Of a DNA stretch of 64,000 nt, positions 45,452 to 57,115 are shown in pieces (within the stretch, counting starts at the first letter, position 1; the number at the start of each line of letters is the position of its first letter). Origin of the DNA: Eurosta solidaginis. Its lineage: Eukaryota; Arthropoda; Insecta; Diptera; Tephritidae. The stretch spans positions 48,828,779 through 48,892,778 of the forward strand of contig NC_090319.1 of NCBI RefSeq assembly GCF_040869045.1. Reading direction: 5' to 3'. The notes below the pieces were generated by a model. The model saw only the letters and a program-made list of their open reading frames with translations. It was not told where the DNA came from and made no database searches. A program made the position numbers and the translations under genes.

Positions 45452-46173
45452 ATACTTTTAATTTGATACCCATATCGTACAAACACATTTTAGAGTCACC
45501 CCTGGTCCACCCTTATTGCGATATCTCGAAAAGGTGTCCACCTATAGAACTAAGACCCACTACTTTTAAATAATCATTAACTCCTTTCATTTGATACACA
45601 TGTCATACAAACACATTCCAGGGTTACCCTAGGTTCATTTTGCTAAATGGTGATTTTCCCTTATTTTGTCACCCAAACTCTCAGCTGAGTATGTAATGTT
45701 CGATTACACCCGAACTTAGCTTTCCTTACTTGTTTTGTATGCAAATTTGTGTAATTAGTTAGAAAAAGTTAGTTTAGTTAATAAAAGTGCGTGAAAGGTA
45801 TACTATCAAAGCTAAAAAGAGTATTCAACACCACAAAAGCTTGGTTAGACATTGTTGAAGCGATTAAAAGGCTAAAAAGTGTTGGAAACTAGAAATCACT
45901 TTTTTCTCTAGTCCGCGGTGGTGTAAGGTTGTCTTTCATAATTTCCAAAGACACGGGGATGCAAATAACTTTAAATACCTATTTTCCTTTCGTTTCGGTG
46001 GCGGATATACCTGCAGAAATTTATTTTCTTATTTTTTTTCAATAATTGTTTGCTTTTTTTAACGAGGCTCGAACGTAGCTTCATGTGCAGATCTTGAGGC
46101 GTAGAGAAATCGTAGCTACATGTCATATCTTGTAAGCGTCTATGAAACTACGCCTCGTGTGCATCTTGCCTTA

Positions 46174-46693
46174 CGCCACAAAAAAATCGAAATTCGAATA
46201 TACGTAACCCGCGAAGTTCATAATTCGCGATACTTTTTGAACACACCTCGTATATCCTACTCAATCAACCCAACAGAGGGAGGTGCCGTGCTAATAAGCT
46301 TATTACTTTCCATCAGATGTCGCTGAGAAGTATATTTATACAGGCCCGTATAGGTATACAATACATACCTAAATATTTACATACGCACATGGGATGGTAC
46401 GTATGCATGCATGTGTGAGTGCCTTTGCTCTGGGCATAAAACAAATGAGTAAGGCATAGACTATGCAGCCCCCACCCAAAACACATAAAAGAGAGTAAAC
46501 ACACATGGTGTGCTTGAAGAAATTAAACCGTCAAAACAATAATAACACGTTAACGCTACAGCTGCACCAGTAACGAGTGGAACAAAAACAAAACTTGTAA
46601 AGGTCAAAAACATTTCAAGTTTCTCCCTCAACCACAAAACATACATCTATACATTTATACAACAACACAGGGTAAACAAATAAAAAATGAAAT
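46174..46693. other. Unassigned spacer
   Basis: No recognised element or gene between the outer TIR element and the hAT element. Confidence 0.4.
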
Positions 46694-46701
46694 GTGTGAG
46701 G

Positions 46702-48871
46702 CAGGGATGATAAATGGATTTTTTCATTTTGTACCAAACGAGGAAAAAATATGTACCAAATTATCCAAAAATGTACCAAGTCTTCGGATGCCAAATTGAA
46801 CCAAACAAAAACTGTTTTTAGTCAGGAAACTTTCTAACACAAATTAAAGGTAGTATTACAGGGAAATATGATTTATGAAGAAATACTTTTCCAGTAAAAA
46901 TAATAGACGTTTATCGATTGAAGGGTACAATTATGTACATATATAAAAACATTTCTTTATTGTGTACCAGTCAGAAATATAAAATTAATGTTTAAAAAAA
47001 AATAACACCTGCATTCAATGCAAAAACGTTTCATAAAAACATTTAGGTACAAAAGATTTAGACTCAGGTATAAAAGTTGACAAATTATCGCCTACATCTA
47101 TACTAATAACTCATGTTTCAATTACATTAACACTTCTTCTTCTTTGAGGTCTTTAAATACCTCAGTTGACAAAAGATTTTTTTTCATATCTATATTATGA
47201 CAACTACTGTTAGTTGATTTCATGAAGTCTTTAGTTTTTATTAAATTGAAAACTGTGTTTATTTGAAGTCTATTGATACACTCAGTTTTAATTAAATTTT
47301 GTATAGAAAATATCCTTTCTACGTTTGTGGATGAATGTGGAATCGACAATATGCCTTGAACTATTCAATAAATATTGGAAAACATTTGCGCATTTAATTA
47401 ATTTTTAACTTATCTTAATTCTTCTAAAAAGCTGCATATATTTAAATTCTTGAATTTTTTGAGGCGCTCATGCTCTGCTAAACCTCTAAATTCAGAATTC
47501 TCTATTTTATCAAATGCATATTTCGAAAACAAGTCCATAACTAAAGGCACAATGCTATTTGTTTCAGCGATTAAAATACCTTCTGGTGAAAGCTTTGCAG
47601 CCCACAAAAAAGTTTTATCATTTAAATTTACTGTCTTTAATAAAGTACTAAAAAATTTTGTATAAAATTGTTTAGCACAGCTCTTAAATATGTGTACGAC
47701 ATCTTTTTCGAAAAGGTTGTTTTGATAGAATAATATGCACATTAACACCGCAGTAAACTTCATCTGGGATTAAGTGATTTTCGTCTGAATCAATATTTAA
47801 CATCCAAATAGAACTGGAGTCTAAACAACATTTTTTTATAAAAACTTGATTTTGGTAATAAGTAAATGTATGTGCATTCCTTCATACTGCACTTCTATAT
47901 TCATATTATTTATTTCATTTAAAATATAAGAAAGAAATGTAAAATATACTTTTGCTGCTGATTTTATTTTCAAATACGTAAAGATTAAAATAACACTTGA
48001 GGGCATTCCATTGCTCAAGAATTCTATCTATGACTGCTTATCTAAAATGCCACCTTGTGGGGCGTACTTTAGTATAACATGTATTTCTGAAACGATATGT
48101 TCTTGAAAACTCTGAAAGTCTGCCTTCCTAAGGAGGCTGTTACAAAACTGATAGCTTACGTCTTTTAAAAATGTATCAATTTTGTTGAGAAATACTTTAC
48201 AAGCGGCCATTGAAGCTAGATTTAAAATGTGACAAACGCATCCATTAACATGCAGATTTGGAACAAATTGCTTCAGCCTTGCTTGCACTCCGCTTTTTGC
48301 TGCCATCATAACCGAGCAATTGTGGGTAGTGAAACCAATCATTTTTTCAAGTGGTATTGGATAGTGTTTTAAAGATTTAATAATGGCATTAAAAATACCC
48401 TCCGTGCTACTATCGAACAAGGTATCAAATCTAAAAATCTATCCAGCACTTTTTATCAAAAATTCCAATCGAAACTGCCAAATTTTTTGATATACATATA
48501 TCAGTCGTTTCATCTATTATTAGAGAGTAATAATTCTTCTGACAAAATAAAATTATGGATTTGCTTTAATTCTATTGATGCAAAGTTTGTTCACAATTTT
48601 AAAATCAGTTATGCTATTTTTCATAAGCATATTTAAATGATCCATAATTGCAAATGGCAAATTGTACTCGGCTACAAAATGACTTAATTATATATTTTCT
48701 TCGAAAAATTTAAAATTTTTTACAAATTCAGAGCTGCTTTGCAAATGACTTGAAGAAGTGTAGTGCGGTATTTTACAAAAATGTACCAAATATGTCAATG
48801 TAGTACCAATGTACTTTCGGGAAGCGAAATGTACCAAAAAAAGTACAAATTTACCATGATTATCATCACTG
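46702..48871 (-). mobile_element. hAT-superfamily transposon with 8-bp target duplication
   Basis: The ends CAGGGATGATAA (46702) and, inverted, CAGTGATGATAA (ending 48871) share 11 of 12 bases. The flanks GTGTGAGG (46694-46701) and GTATGAGG (48872-48879) agree at seven of eight positions, matching the 8-bp duplication of hAT elements. TGTACCAA-type motifs occur three times near each end (46735-46780 and 48780-48845), a typical arrangement of subterminal transposase-binding motifs. A decayed transposase lies inside. Confidence 0.87.
47122..48545 (-). pseudogene. hAT transposase, decayed, N-terminal BED finger absent
   Basis: From 48545 the minus strand reads YSLIIDETTDICISKNLAVS (first catalytic Asp region), FDSSTEGIFNAIIKSLKHY, then GFTTHNCSVMMAAKSGVQAR and NGCVCHILNLASMAACK, and near the end SIPHSSTNVERIFSIQN, the dimerisation motif. 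Frames change at least twice and stops occur between 48420-48480, 48020-47770 and 47410-47350. In the second catalytic motif the expected Asp is His (TTHN). This enzyme family excises and reinserts the transposon; this copy is dead. Confidence 0.83.
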
Positions 48872-48879
48872 GTATGAGG

Positions 48880-50459
48880 AGAGCGTTTCAAAAGCGCATG
48901 TGCATTTTTTCATCAGTGTTGCCAAACTATGCTTATGTTGACGACCTAAGTTCATTTTCAATAAAATATCTAATGAAAAAAAATTTTAGTTAAAAACGGT
49001 TTTATTGAAAACAATACTTACATTAAGTAATAATAATACTAAAATAATTACGTAGGTCCTAGGTACTAGTCATCACACTCCTCATCAATACAGGGCGTTG
49101 ATCAGGCAATTAATTGAAAGCGTTGGGCGCGTGAAAAATAAGCAGGAAGAGAGGTCGGTTCATCACTCTCTTTGCCGATGTTTTCGGCTGCAAACAGATT
49201 TTTGTGCGCACATTTTTCGTCAGTCTATCAGAGGTTGGGAAGATAGTTTTTTCACTTCTACTTGGGCTTATCCGAAAAAGCAAGTGGCTCGATGAGGACC
49301 ATTAGAAAGTAGTCTGATTGAACGAATACGCCCTCACCTGGCACTTACTGAGGGCACTCATAATGGACAGAAATGTCTCAAAGTGTAAGTGTGGGGAATT
49401 TCCATGAACGCAAAGTTAACCTAGCTTAAACTGCCTTAACTGTTTCAATTGGGAATAGTTGTGGATAACGGCAACAATGATTAAGAGGGAAAATGAAAAG
49501 TGGTAAAGATGTTGCGGCAAGTTTTAACAGTTGAGTACCTGAATGCGAATGAGAGACAAAAACAGAAGCTATGAAAAGAACAGAACTAGCAACATTTTGC
49601 AAAGACGTAGTAACTATGAGAGTATGTAATTTTATTTGTGTTTGTGAGGTATTTTAAACACGTCCCAGTACCAAAAGTATTCAGAACTGAAAAAGGTAAA
49701 CGAGTTGGAAATAAGTTGCGGGGGTGAGAGACGAAAAAAAAATTGGTTTTGAAATCGTTGTTGGTATTTTCAACAAAAGTATTTATATCAAAGTTATTCG
49801 CACAACCCGAACGACTCACTGCCATGGGTATGCGATCACGTCAGTACTAAATTTTCAAAGAAATCGAAGCTGCAACTACGTACAAACAAACAAATATTTC
49901 CATGTAATATTTACATGCATGCATATATTTACTGTTGCAAATAAGTTACTACCGTTATCCCGTTGTGACGGCAAAATTTGCTGCCACGCAAATTTCGTTT
50001 TTATTTTGCTTTTAGTAAATATTAAAGATCAGTTGAAAGCGGTCGGGTGGAAGTGAATTAAACTAATAAGTATGTATAGAAAACGTCATCAAAAATGTTT
50101 ATTATAATATATCAAATGATGATGTGGATGACATAAGTGATGAAAATACTGCAACTCTAAATACTATGATTGAAAATATCAGTGGAAATATATAATAAGA
50201 TTCCCGATTTGCGACATATCTCACCTCACTAAAATTGAAGATGATGTAGGTATCTAAAAATAAGGATGCATGTAGGTATCTAAAAATAAGGATGATGTCT
50301 AAAGTCGCACCAGCATAATTTTTTTAACATTAACATCAAAATTTAATTATTAAAATTTTTTTTAAGGTATCTCTTATAAAAAACGTAATTGGACCGATTC
50401 GAGTTGTAAAGGTATGACAAAAATACCCAGCAATAAAGTGGCGGTACAACTAAATTAAG
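48880..50459. other. Unassigned region
   Basis: Mixed AT-rich sequence. A 22-bp unit (aggtatctaaaaataaggatg) is repeated at 50270-50300. Short open frames (49098-49295, 49724-50056) show no recognisable domain. Confidence 0.35.
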
Positions 50460-50489
50460 ATGGATTGCACTAAAAGGTTGCATTGCAGA

Positions 50490-50696
50490 AATTTGAGTCT
50501 CTGAATGATGTAATATATGGTAAGTTTTATTTTTTATTAAATAAATATTTATTATAAAACAATTTTAATATAAACAATTTTTCATTTCGGAGGCAATACA
50601 AGTGGAGGGCTACACTAGAGGAAATTTTGAGCGGGAGCTCAAAAGAGCTTTCAAGATGGGAAAGAATCGTGGTTTCCTCGAGGGGGCAGCAGAATA
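50490..50696 (+). CDS. Possible two-exon gene end, function unknown
   Basis: A short exon after acceptor GCATTGCAG reads KFESLNDVI and ends at a perfect donor ATATATG|GTAAGT near 50519. After about 85 bp, an acceptor ending AATACAAG near 50599 would join in frame to VEGYTRGNFERELKRAFKMG and KNRGFLEGAAE-stop at 50694-50696. The peptide is basic and looks protein-like, but I do not recognise it. It may equally be chance, since upstream exons were not identified. Position is just left of a duplicated repeat block. Confidence 0.22.
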
Positions 50697-50740
50697 AAAA
50701 CTAGCGAAATAGAAGTGAATGCAAAAATCATTAAAAAAGA

Positions 50741-51968
50741 TATATACTTTTTATGTTACGAATTGAATTTTTTTATTTTTCCTGGAATGTTAATTTTTGT
50801 TAGCTAATGAATTAAAAAGTGTAAAACTATAAAATATTTGCATTAAATCCTCTTTAGTTCTTTCATATAGTCAAGTATGTGAGTCGGTAAGGTGAACAGC
50901 TGATCAATTCGTTTGCCCAAATATGTAAGTCGGTAAGGTGTACAGCTGATCAAATCATTTATCCGAGTATGTGAGTTAAAAAAAAAAATAAATGTAAGGC
51001 GCGATAATCTCCGAAGAGATCTAAGGCCGAGCTTCTCTCCCAATTTGCGTCGTGCTCCTCTTGATTTTTCCTACAAATTGGCCGGACGGGACCTACATGT
51101 TTTATGCCGACTCCAAACGGCATCTGCAAGGCAGATGAGTTTTCACTGAGAGCTTTTCATGGCAGAAATACACTCGGAGCGCTTGCCAAACACTGCCGAG
51201 GGGCGACCCCGCTTAGAACAATTTTCTTCTAATTGAAAAACCTTATTTCTAAAATTTTGATGTTGCTTTGCCCGGGGTGCGAGCCCAGGCCATACGGTGT
51301 GGTAGGCGGAGGACGCTACCATCACACCACGGTGGCCGCCAAGCGAGTTGTTCAGATATGAATTTCGTAGGACATCACTGTGTTAAAATTCAGCGATGAA
51401 TTCAGCAGTAAGACCCTCATTTTGGCTATTACCAACTCACTTCCTATCTAATACCTTTTGTTACTGGGAATATATAAACTTTTTATGTTACGAATTGAAT
51501 TTTTTTATTTTGCCTCGAATGTTAATTTTTGTTAACTAATGAATTAAAAAGTGTAAAACTATAAAATATTTGCATTAAATCCTCTTTAGTTCTTTCATAT
51601 AGCCAAGTATGTGAGTCGGTAAGGTGAACAGCTGATCAATTCATTTGCCCAAATATGTGAGTCGGTATGGTGTACAGCTGATCAATTCATAGACCCGAGT
51701 ATGTGAGTCGGTAAGGTGAACAGCTGATCAATTCATTTGTCAAAGTATGTGAGTCGTTTAGGTGTACAGCTGATCAAATCATTTACCCAAGTATGTAAGT
51801 CGGTAATTCATATAATTGACTGGTTAATATCCATGGGTAAGCGAGTTGTTCAGGTATGAATTTCGTAGGATCTCGCTGTGTTAAAATTCAGCGATGAATT
51901 CAGCAGTAAGACCCTCACTTTGGCTATTACCAACTCTTTTCCTATCTAATACCTTTTGTTACTGGGCG
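50741..51968. repeat. Local direct duplication with 46-bp tandem repeats
   Basis: The segment starting ACTTTTTATGTTACGAATTG at about 50745 recurs at about 51477, and AAGCGAGTTGTTCAG at 51341 recurs at 51838. Each copy contains units of a 46-bp tandem repeat (TATGTGAGTCGGTAAGGTG, then ACAGCTGATCAA). There are about two units in copy 1, and about four in copy 2, starting at 51608, 51654, 51700 and 51746, with a fifth partial at 51792. Every unit has the palindromic CAGCTG. A SINE interrupts copy 1. Confidence 0.88.
50978..51340 (-). mobile_element. Complete tRNA-derived SINE in the duplicated block
   Basis: On the minus strand it starts GGCGGCCACCGTGGTGTGAT at 51340, with A box TGATGGTAGCGTCC and B box GGGCTCGCACCCC. 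The body is as in the copy at 36414, and the tail ends in ATTTATTTTTTTTT at about 50978. It sits inside the 46-bp array of copy 1 only, so it inserted after the duplication or was lost from copy 2. Confidence 0.87.
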
Positions 51969-52879
51969 TAAGTGGTCGCGAGTATCTATCTAAGAGAAAG
52001 GTAAAAGAATTGTATGTAAAGGTGTTGGAGTGTGTGTGAAGCGCACCACGTGTAAACCCAGTTGGAAACTTGTACAATTATTATCATTACCTGAAGATCT
52101 TTTTTAATGTTAGAAAGCAATTGGCACCAAAGCAAATTTTATTTATTTAACTTTAAGTTAAATTTAGCACGTAGTTGTGTACATTAAACCGGGTCGAAAA
52201 AAGTTTGAAAAAAAATATTCCTGCATAAACTCGCTTTCTGCACTCTTTCTGCCACAATTGGAGCTTTTCGGATATTTTGATGGGAAAGCATGGAGTGACT
52301 CCGGATCACAAGTTTACAGGCATGCACCTGCCTGTGGCAACAGAGGAAAGCGACGGCCCTGCTGACCTGGGAAAAGCCAGTCCAAGATGACTTGAAATCC
52401 GATTGACCTTTCAATTTGTGTTAGTTATCACCAAGATCGAACAAGAAAACATGTTCAAAGAAAATTAAAGCTAAAGTTTTAAATCCACGTTAAGTAATTT
52501 ATCGTAATGTGGTTTGCGGAGCTTGTCTCGGCTTCCATTGGCTGCCGTAATCATAAGCGCTTCCCCATTTTTTTTGGTTGTTTTGCAAGAGATACGATAC
52601 ATTCACTATTAACCTGTACTATATACATGTTCTTTAGGAATTGTGTATAAGTATAGGGCTCATATCCACAATTCTAGCTGCTTTCCATCTTCATTTCTAA
52701 TGGGGACGCCGGGCCATATTTACAAACAATCCTACTTTCAAATCCATGGATTAGCTTTTTAAGTTAAGATAATTTGCTACAATTAAGAGAACTAAGTAAT
52801 TTCGGCTAAAAAGCACAAATTTCCGATATGAAGTGTGTCAGATAAAGTTTTTTATCAGCTTATCTTATAAGTGGATACA
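51969..52879. other. Unassigned region
   Basis: No domain, repeat end or tandem array was recognised. Confidence 0.35.
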
Positions 52880-53310
52880 TCGCACCGTCCGACACCTTAT
52901 ACAGCCTACTTGCTTTGTAATTCGAGGCATTCAACTCATATTCCAGGGAATTTTCTAAGTAAATAGCCACCGTATACAGTGCCATCTACCGACTCCTGTG
53001 ATGTACGCATGGTTCGTTGTGGAGAACGGTTTTTCATCCATGTGGGACTTTATGTATACATCATCAGCCTCTCAAAGGTTTTGAGCAGTAATATGTTAAG
53101 CTAATGCGCCTGTAGTATTTGGGATCCATATGACCGATCTTCCTCGCCTTTGGTACGAAAACTACACGAGAACTTTGTGGTGCGGTACATGATTAAGTTT
53201 TATGCACTCATCGAAAATTATTTAAAGTCATTCCACCATCCCGTTCCTCGAAATTCGTTAAATGACCGTTACCACCTAATCCCGGGGTTTTAAACTTATG
53301 GCCGAGCCAC
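52880..53310 (-). mobile_element. LINE reverse-transcriptase fragment
   Basis: Across frameshifts the minus strand gives DECIKLNH, then VVFVPK-type sequence near 53150, GHMDPKYYR near 53120, and TFERLMMYT-like, followed by SHMDEKPFSTTNHAYI. This is the RT segment that also reads VIFIPKAGR and FERLID in the LINE at 25700. It is heavily decayed and only about 400 bp remain. Confidence 0.5.
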
Positions 53311-54930
53311 AATGAAGTTTTTCATATATATGCGTTCAAAGCAATCTTATGCATGATGAGTAGATTGCATGTTTTTTTATGGAGAGCAGCAGATCAAACG
53401 ACACTAGCACCATCTGACAAAGAAAAGTAGCCAACTTTTTGCAAGCAAAATATAAGAAGAAGAATTCGACATATGCTTTGTATATGAGTGCTTTCACACT
53501 TTGCAAGTAAAACTATTTTTCACAAAAGTTGGTATTTTTCTAACAACGACAAGATATGTAAGCAAGTATTTTTGTTGAATAGTGAGAATATTCATAACAG
53601 TATTTCAAAAAATTTTCAATATGAATGAGTAAGCCGAAGTTAGTTTCAGCTGCAGTTCTTTTCTTTCTTATTTACAAACGCGACATCTTGCGTGATGGTG
53701 GCAATGCTGCTTTCTTGCATAAGATTGCGTTGAACGCATCTATATGAAAAACGTTTCATGTGTCGGGGCTTTTAGAGAAAAGTTTCACAGTCCATTAGAT
53801 CTTGGTATCAACCACCAAGCCCGTCACTACCCGTTCCGTGATCGAAGTGTAAGTGCTGACTTCGGGATCTTCTGAATCATCTTTGCAGCATCTTGGCAGC
53901 TTTGTTTTACCTCTGAATTTTCTAAGAGAGCAAGCTTGTTTTACGCAGTAGAGAAAAACTCCGCCACCGCCGCCGATTTTCGTTATTTTTGATATTTTCT
54001 ACTAGTTTAACACTGTTTAGGCCATTTATTGTTCTTGTCGAAAATTGGTCGGATATGGTCGAAAGTGGTATAAACGGATGCGTATCAGTGCCAGTTATAA
54101 GAAACTAATTGCGAAATTTAAATCTTTCTAACTGTTCAAAAGTTATTTAAAAAAACAGGCGCTTTCTAATAAGCGAAATCAGTGATGCAAATTCCTTAGT
54201 AGGTTCTAGGGGCATAAACACTCCTTTGAAATGATTCTTACCGCATAATTAAGTTGAGGATATATGTACGTATGAGAAGGGTTTTGAAAAATCACTTAGG
54301 CTTACATTCAAATATCTGTTGTTTACACTGGTTTACAGCCAAAATGCATCAGAGACTCCATTATGAAATTCCTATGTAAAATCACCTCCTGATTTCGAAA
54401 ATCAAGGTTATTTTTAATTCTATAGTAACATTTTTGAGATATTTACGAATAACGGTTTTTTCCAAAAAAATAAAAATTGGGTCCACTCAATCATATATAT
54501 CTCAAGAATCAATTGAGCAATTCTAAAACGGTTTGAAGCTTTTAAAAGGTAATGAAATTTGCTATAAACTATGCATACAACACTTTTTGCTAGGCCCTGC
54601 AGATTCCAAGATAACGAACAATCATTACGGATTTTTGCCTTTTTTTTTTTATGAAAAAATTTGTACTTTGCGAGGAAGGATCTCGAAAACTTTTTTTTCC
54701 CTCTTAGCTGTGTATTATTATAAAAAAATAAGCTTTAATCAAAATCTATGAACTAATACAAAAGTTATAAGCATTCAAGTAAATATTCCCATCAATTACT
54801 TAAATACCCTACTGGTACATATGTGTTAGTATTCGTATATCAGTTAGTTCGTTTTTGCAGATTTTTTTGTTTTCTCACTAAGCTCTGTATTATTACAAAA
54901 AAAAATAAGCTGTCATTCATGGACTAATAC
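53311..54930. other. Unassigned AT-rich region
   Basis: No genes recognised. The segment 54760-54850 is a diverged direct copy of the left arm of the inverted repeat at 54934. Confidence 0.4.
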
Positions 54931-54933
54931 AAA

Positions 54934-55096
54934 AGTTATAAGCATTAAAGTAAATATATCCATTTAATACTTAAGTACCCTACTGGTCATATGGATTAGT
55001 ATTCGTATATCAGTTAGTTAGCGAATACTACCACATATGTACCAGTATGATACTTAAGTATTAAATGGATATATTTACTTGAATGCTTATAGTTAT
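54934..55096. repeat. Near-perfect inverted repeat, arms of about 75-80 bp
   Basis: The left arm (54934-55015, AGTTATAAGCATTAAAGTAA...TTAGTATTCG) and right arm (55022-55096, CGAATACTACC...CTTATAGTTA) are inverted copies with a few mismatches. They are separated by only a few bases. A third, direct copy of the arm stands at about 54760-54836. RNA or single-stranded DNA from here would fold into a long hairpin. Confidence 0.85.
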
Positions 55097-55199
55097 AGTG
55101 ATCGATCAGGCACAGCCAAAAGTTCCTAAGGATGATCTCAGATTGAGGTCGAAATATCGATTAACATTAAACAAGTATATTTATTGAAAGATATAAAAT

Positions 55200-57115
55200 A
55201 TTTGGTTTTTATTTATGCGTGGCCTTGAGCTCGAAAAATTTAATGATTTAGAGTAACTTAATAGTTAAGAAAAGAAAATGCTGCTAGTTTGAAACATCCT
55301 GCTTTTCTAATAGCTTTTGTTTTGGAGGGAAGTGAGTTCCATAGACAGATTGTACTGACAAAGAACAGTCTTGAGGATGTTTTGTATTTAAAATTAGGAA
55401 CCAATAAATTCAGGGTCCGACTGGAATGAAGTAGCTTATGCAAAAAGCATTGAGTTTTAAGAAGTTATTAACACCACTTCCGGGAATCTGTACGGCATAT
55501 GAAGGGATATGATCAAATTTCTTTTTAGAAAAAACGAAACGGGCAGCATTGTTTAAGGCAAGCTGCAATTTATTATGTGAAGACGAATCAAGATTACCGT
55601 ATATAAGTTCCCCATACGAAATTTGAGGAACTATAAGAGATTTGACCAGCTTCATATTTGTTTCGCGTGGTAGTAAATAGGCAATTCTGTACAAATTTCG
55701 AAGGGTATTATATGTATTATATGTTTTACCGACCCATGGTCAACGCAAGTTAATTTAGAGTTAATTCTGAAGCCTAAATTGGTGACCACGTCTTGGAATA
55801 ATATTTTGCCTTCATTAAGTACAACTTCAGGAAGGCTGTTCAAGTCACATGTTGCGCTCGATATTGATAGCGCCTTAGATTTCGTTGCATTCAGATATAA
55901 CTTATTTCTGTGAGCCCAATGTCCTATGCGTGATAAGTCTTCATTCAGCCCGACGAACAAGTCTTCGGTAAGCCCAGTAGGGCGTGAACTATGTCGTTAA
56001 TAAAAAGTGTAAACAATATTGGGCCTAAAATATATCCTTGTGGGACAGCAGATGTTGTAAGCTTTAAGTTTGGGGCATCATCACCGCATTGAACTTGCTG
56101 AAGTCGAGCTGTGAGGTAGTTTTGGATTGGCTTTATAGCATAAGAGCTGAAGTTATAGTTTATTTCCAGCTTATGCAGAAGTATTCTGCAGTCAACTGTG
56201 TCAAAAGCTCGTGAGAAATCTAAAAGTACAAATACTGTAGGTTCATTACGGTCATAGGCTTCAAGAATCTTAAGCATGGCAGTAGCGCAACTATGTCCTC
56301 TCCTGAATTCCGACTGGACCTCAGATAGTAAGTTATTATTATATATATAATCATTTATCTGCTTAGCTAATAGCTTCTCATAAAGCTTAGATAAGGCTGG
56401 CAATAGGCTAATTGGCATAAAATCTTTGGAATAGGGATAACATTAGCTATTTTCCATTGACTTGGAAACCATAATTGAAAAGTTAAATATATGTGTTAGT
56501 GAAGCTGTAACAAATGGAAGTAGAAGTTTAATAAATCGTATACTGATGCCATCGACTCCAATGGCATTAGACTTAACGTCAAATATAGCATCCAAGACAT
56601 CACTTGCAGTTACAACTGAGAAGTCAAAACTATCAATATCAATATTCGGTCTTCTGCCTATACTACACATCTTATTGTGTTCATAGCTGGTGCCATGATC
56701 ATCACTATAATTTACACTGGTATCACTTATATTACCATTCAAGAAGTGCGAGTTCATTACATTAGGGTTAAATTTGCATTGAATATTATCATTTTTGGAT
56801 ACTCCAAAAGTGCGGAGATTCTGCCATAGCATTTTTGGAGGAAAATTTGCATTAAATTTATTATTCAAATATGCCACCTTAGCATTCCGGATACATAAAG
56901 TAGCTTGACTGCGCAAAAGACGATAGGCTTCCCATTTGTTTTCATATGGAAATTGTTCCCATTCTCTGTAAGCTTTCTCACGTTCATTTGAAACCATGAT
57001 TTTTTATGACCTTGAATTTTAAAAATGTGATTGACAAGCCTATTAAAATATTCCAACTTTTCGTCTAACTTGGAGAAGGAAAAACACCCATTCCTGTCAA
57101 GAACAATGTTCATTC
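55200..57115 (-). mobile_element. Jockey/CR1-type LINE, RT without its catalytic YADD segment
   Basis: On the minus strand: NIVLDRNGCF near 57110; EKAYREWEQFPYENKWEAYR (56975) with SNAIGVDGISIRFIKLLLP (about 56570); PISLLPALSKLYEKLLAKQI (56415); FRRGHSCATAMLK; VLLDFSRAFDTVDCRILLHK (first catalytic Asp); SAVPQGYILGPILFTLFIND, then HALLGLP. The sequence then jumps to FVGLNEDLSRIGHWAHRNKL (about 55955), so the YADD region is deleted. C-terminal parts follow: VKSLIVPQISYGELIYGNLD, then TICLWNSLP at about 55350. Frames change at about 57000, 56430, 55960, 55690 and 55440. No endonuclease remains. Confidence 0.82.

Larger units (their letters stand above)
37650..45735 (+). mobile_element. DINE-1-like element split by a full-length gypsy element
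   Basis: The 5' end TTATACTCAGCTGAGCAGAG is at 37650 and the 3' end, hairpin GTTCGATTACACCCGAAC then CCTTACTTGT, is at 45735. CCGTCCGTCTG, CACGCCCACTTTT and GGGCGTGGCACGCC blocks lie between 37795 and 38640. The gypsy element at 39000-45451 interrupts it at CATTAATAC|TTTTAATTTGATACC. The copy at 20400-20455 shows this region unbroken on the opposite strand. Confidence 0.82.
37421..46170. mobile_element. Outer TIR element hosting a DINE-1 element that hosts a gypsy element
   Basis: The left end GGCAAGGTGCACACAGGGCT (37421) and the right end, read inverted from 46170, GGCAAGATGCACACGAGGCG are inverted copies; both continue to TCATAGACGC. Removing the DINE-1-like block (37650-45735) leaves about 660 bp, a typical MITE size. 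TAA (37418-37420) and TTA (46171-46173) flank it, so a 3-bp TWA target is possible but the two sides differ in one base. No transposase is seen. The superfamily is open; PIF/Harbinger is one option. Confidence 0.6.
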
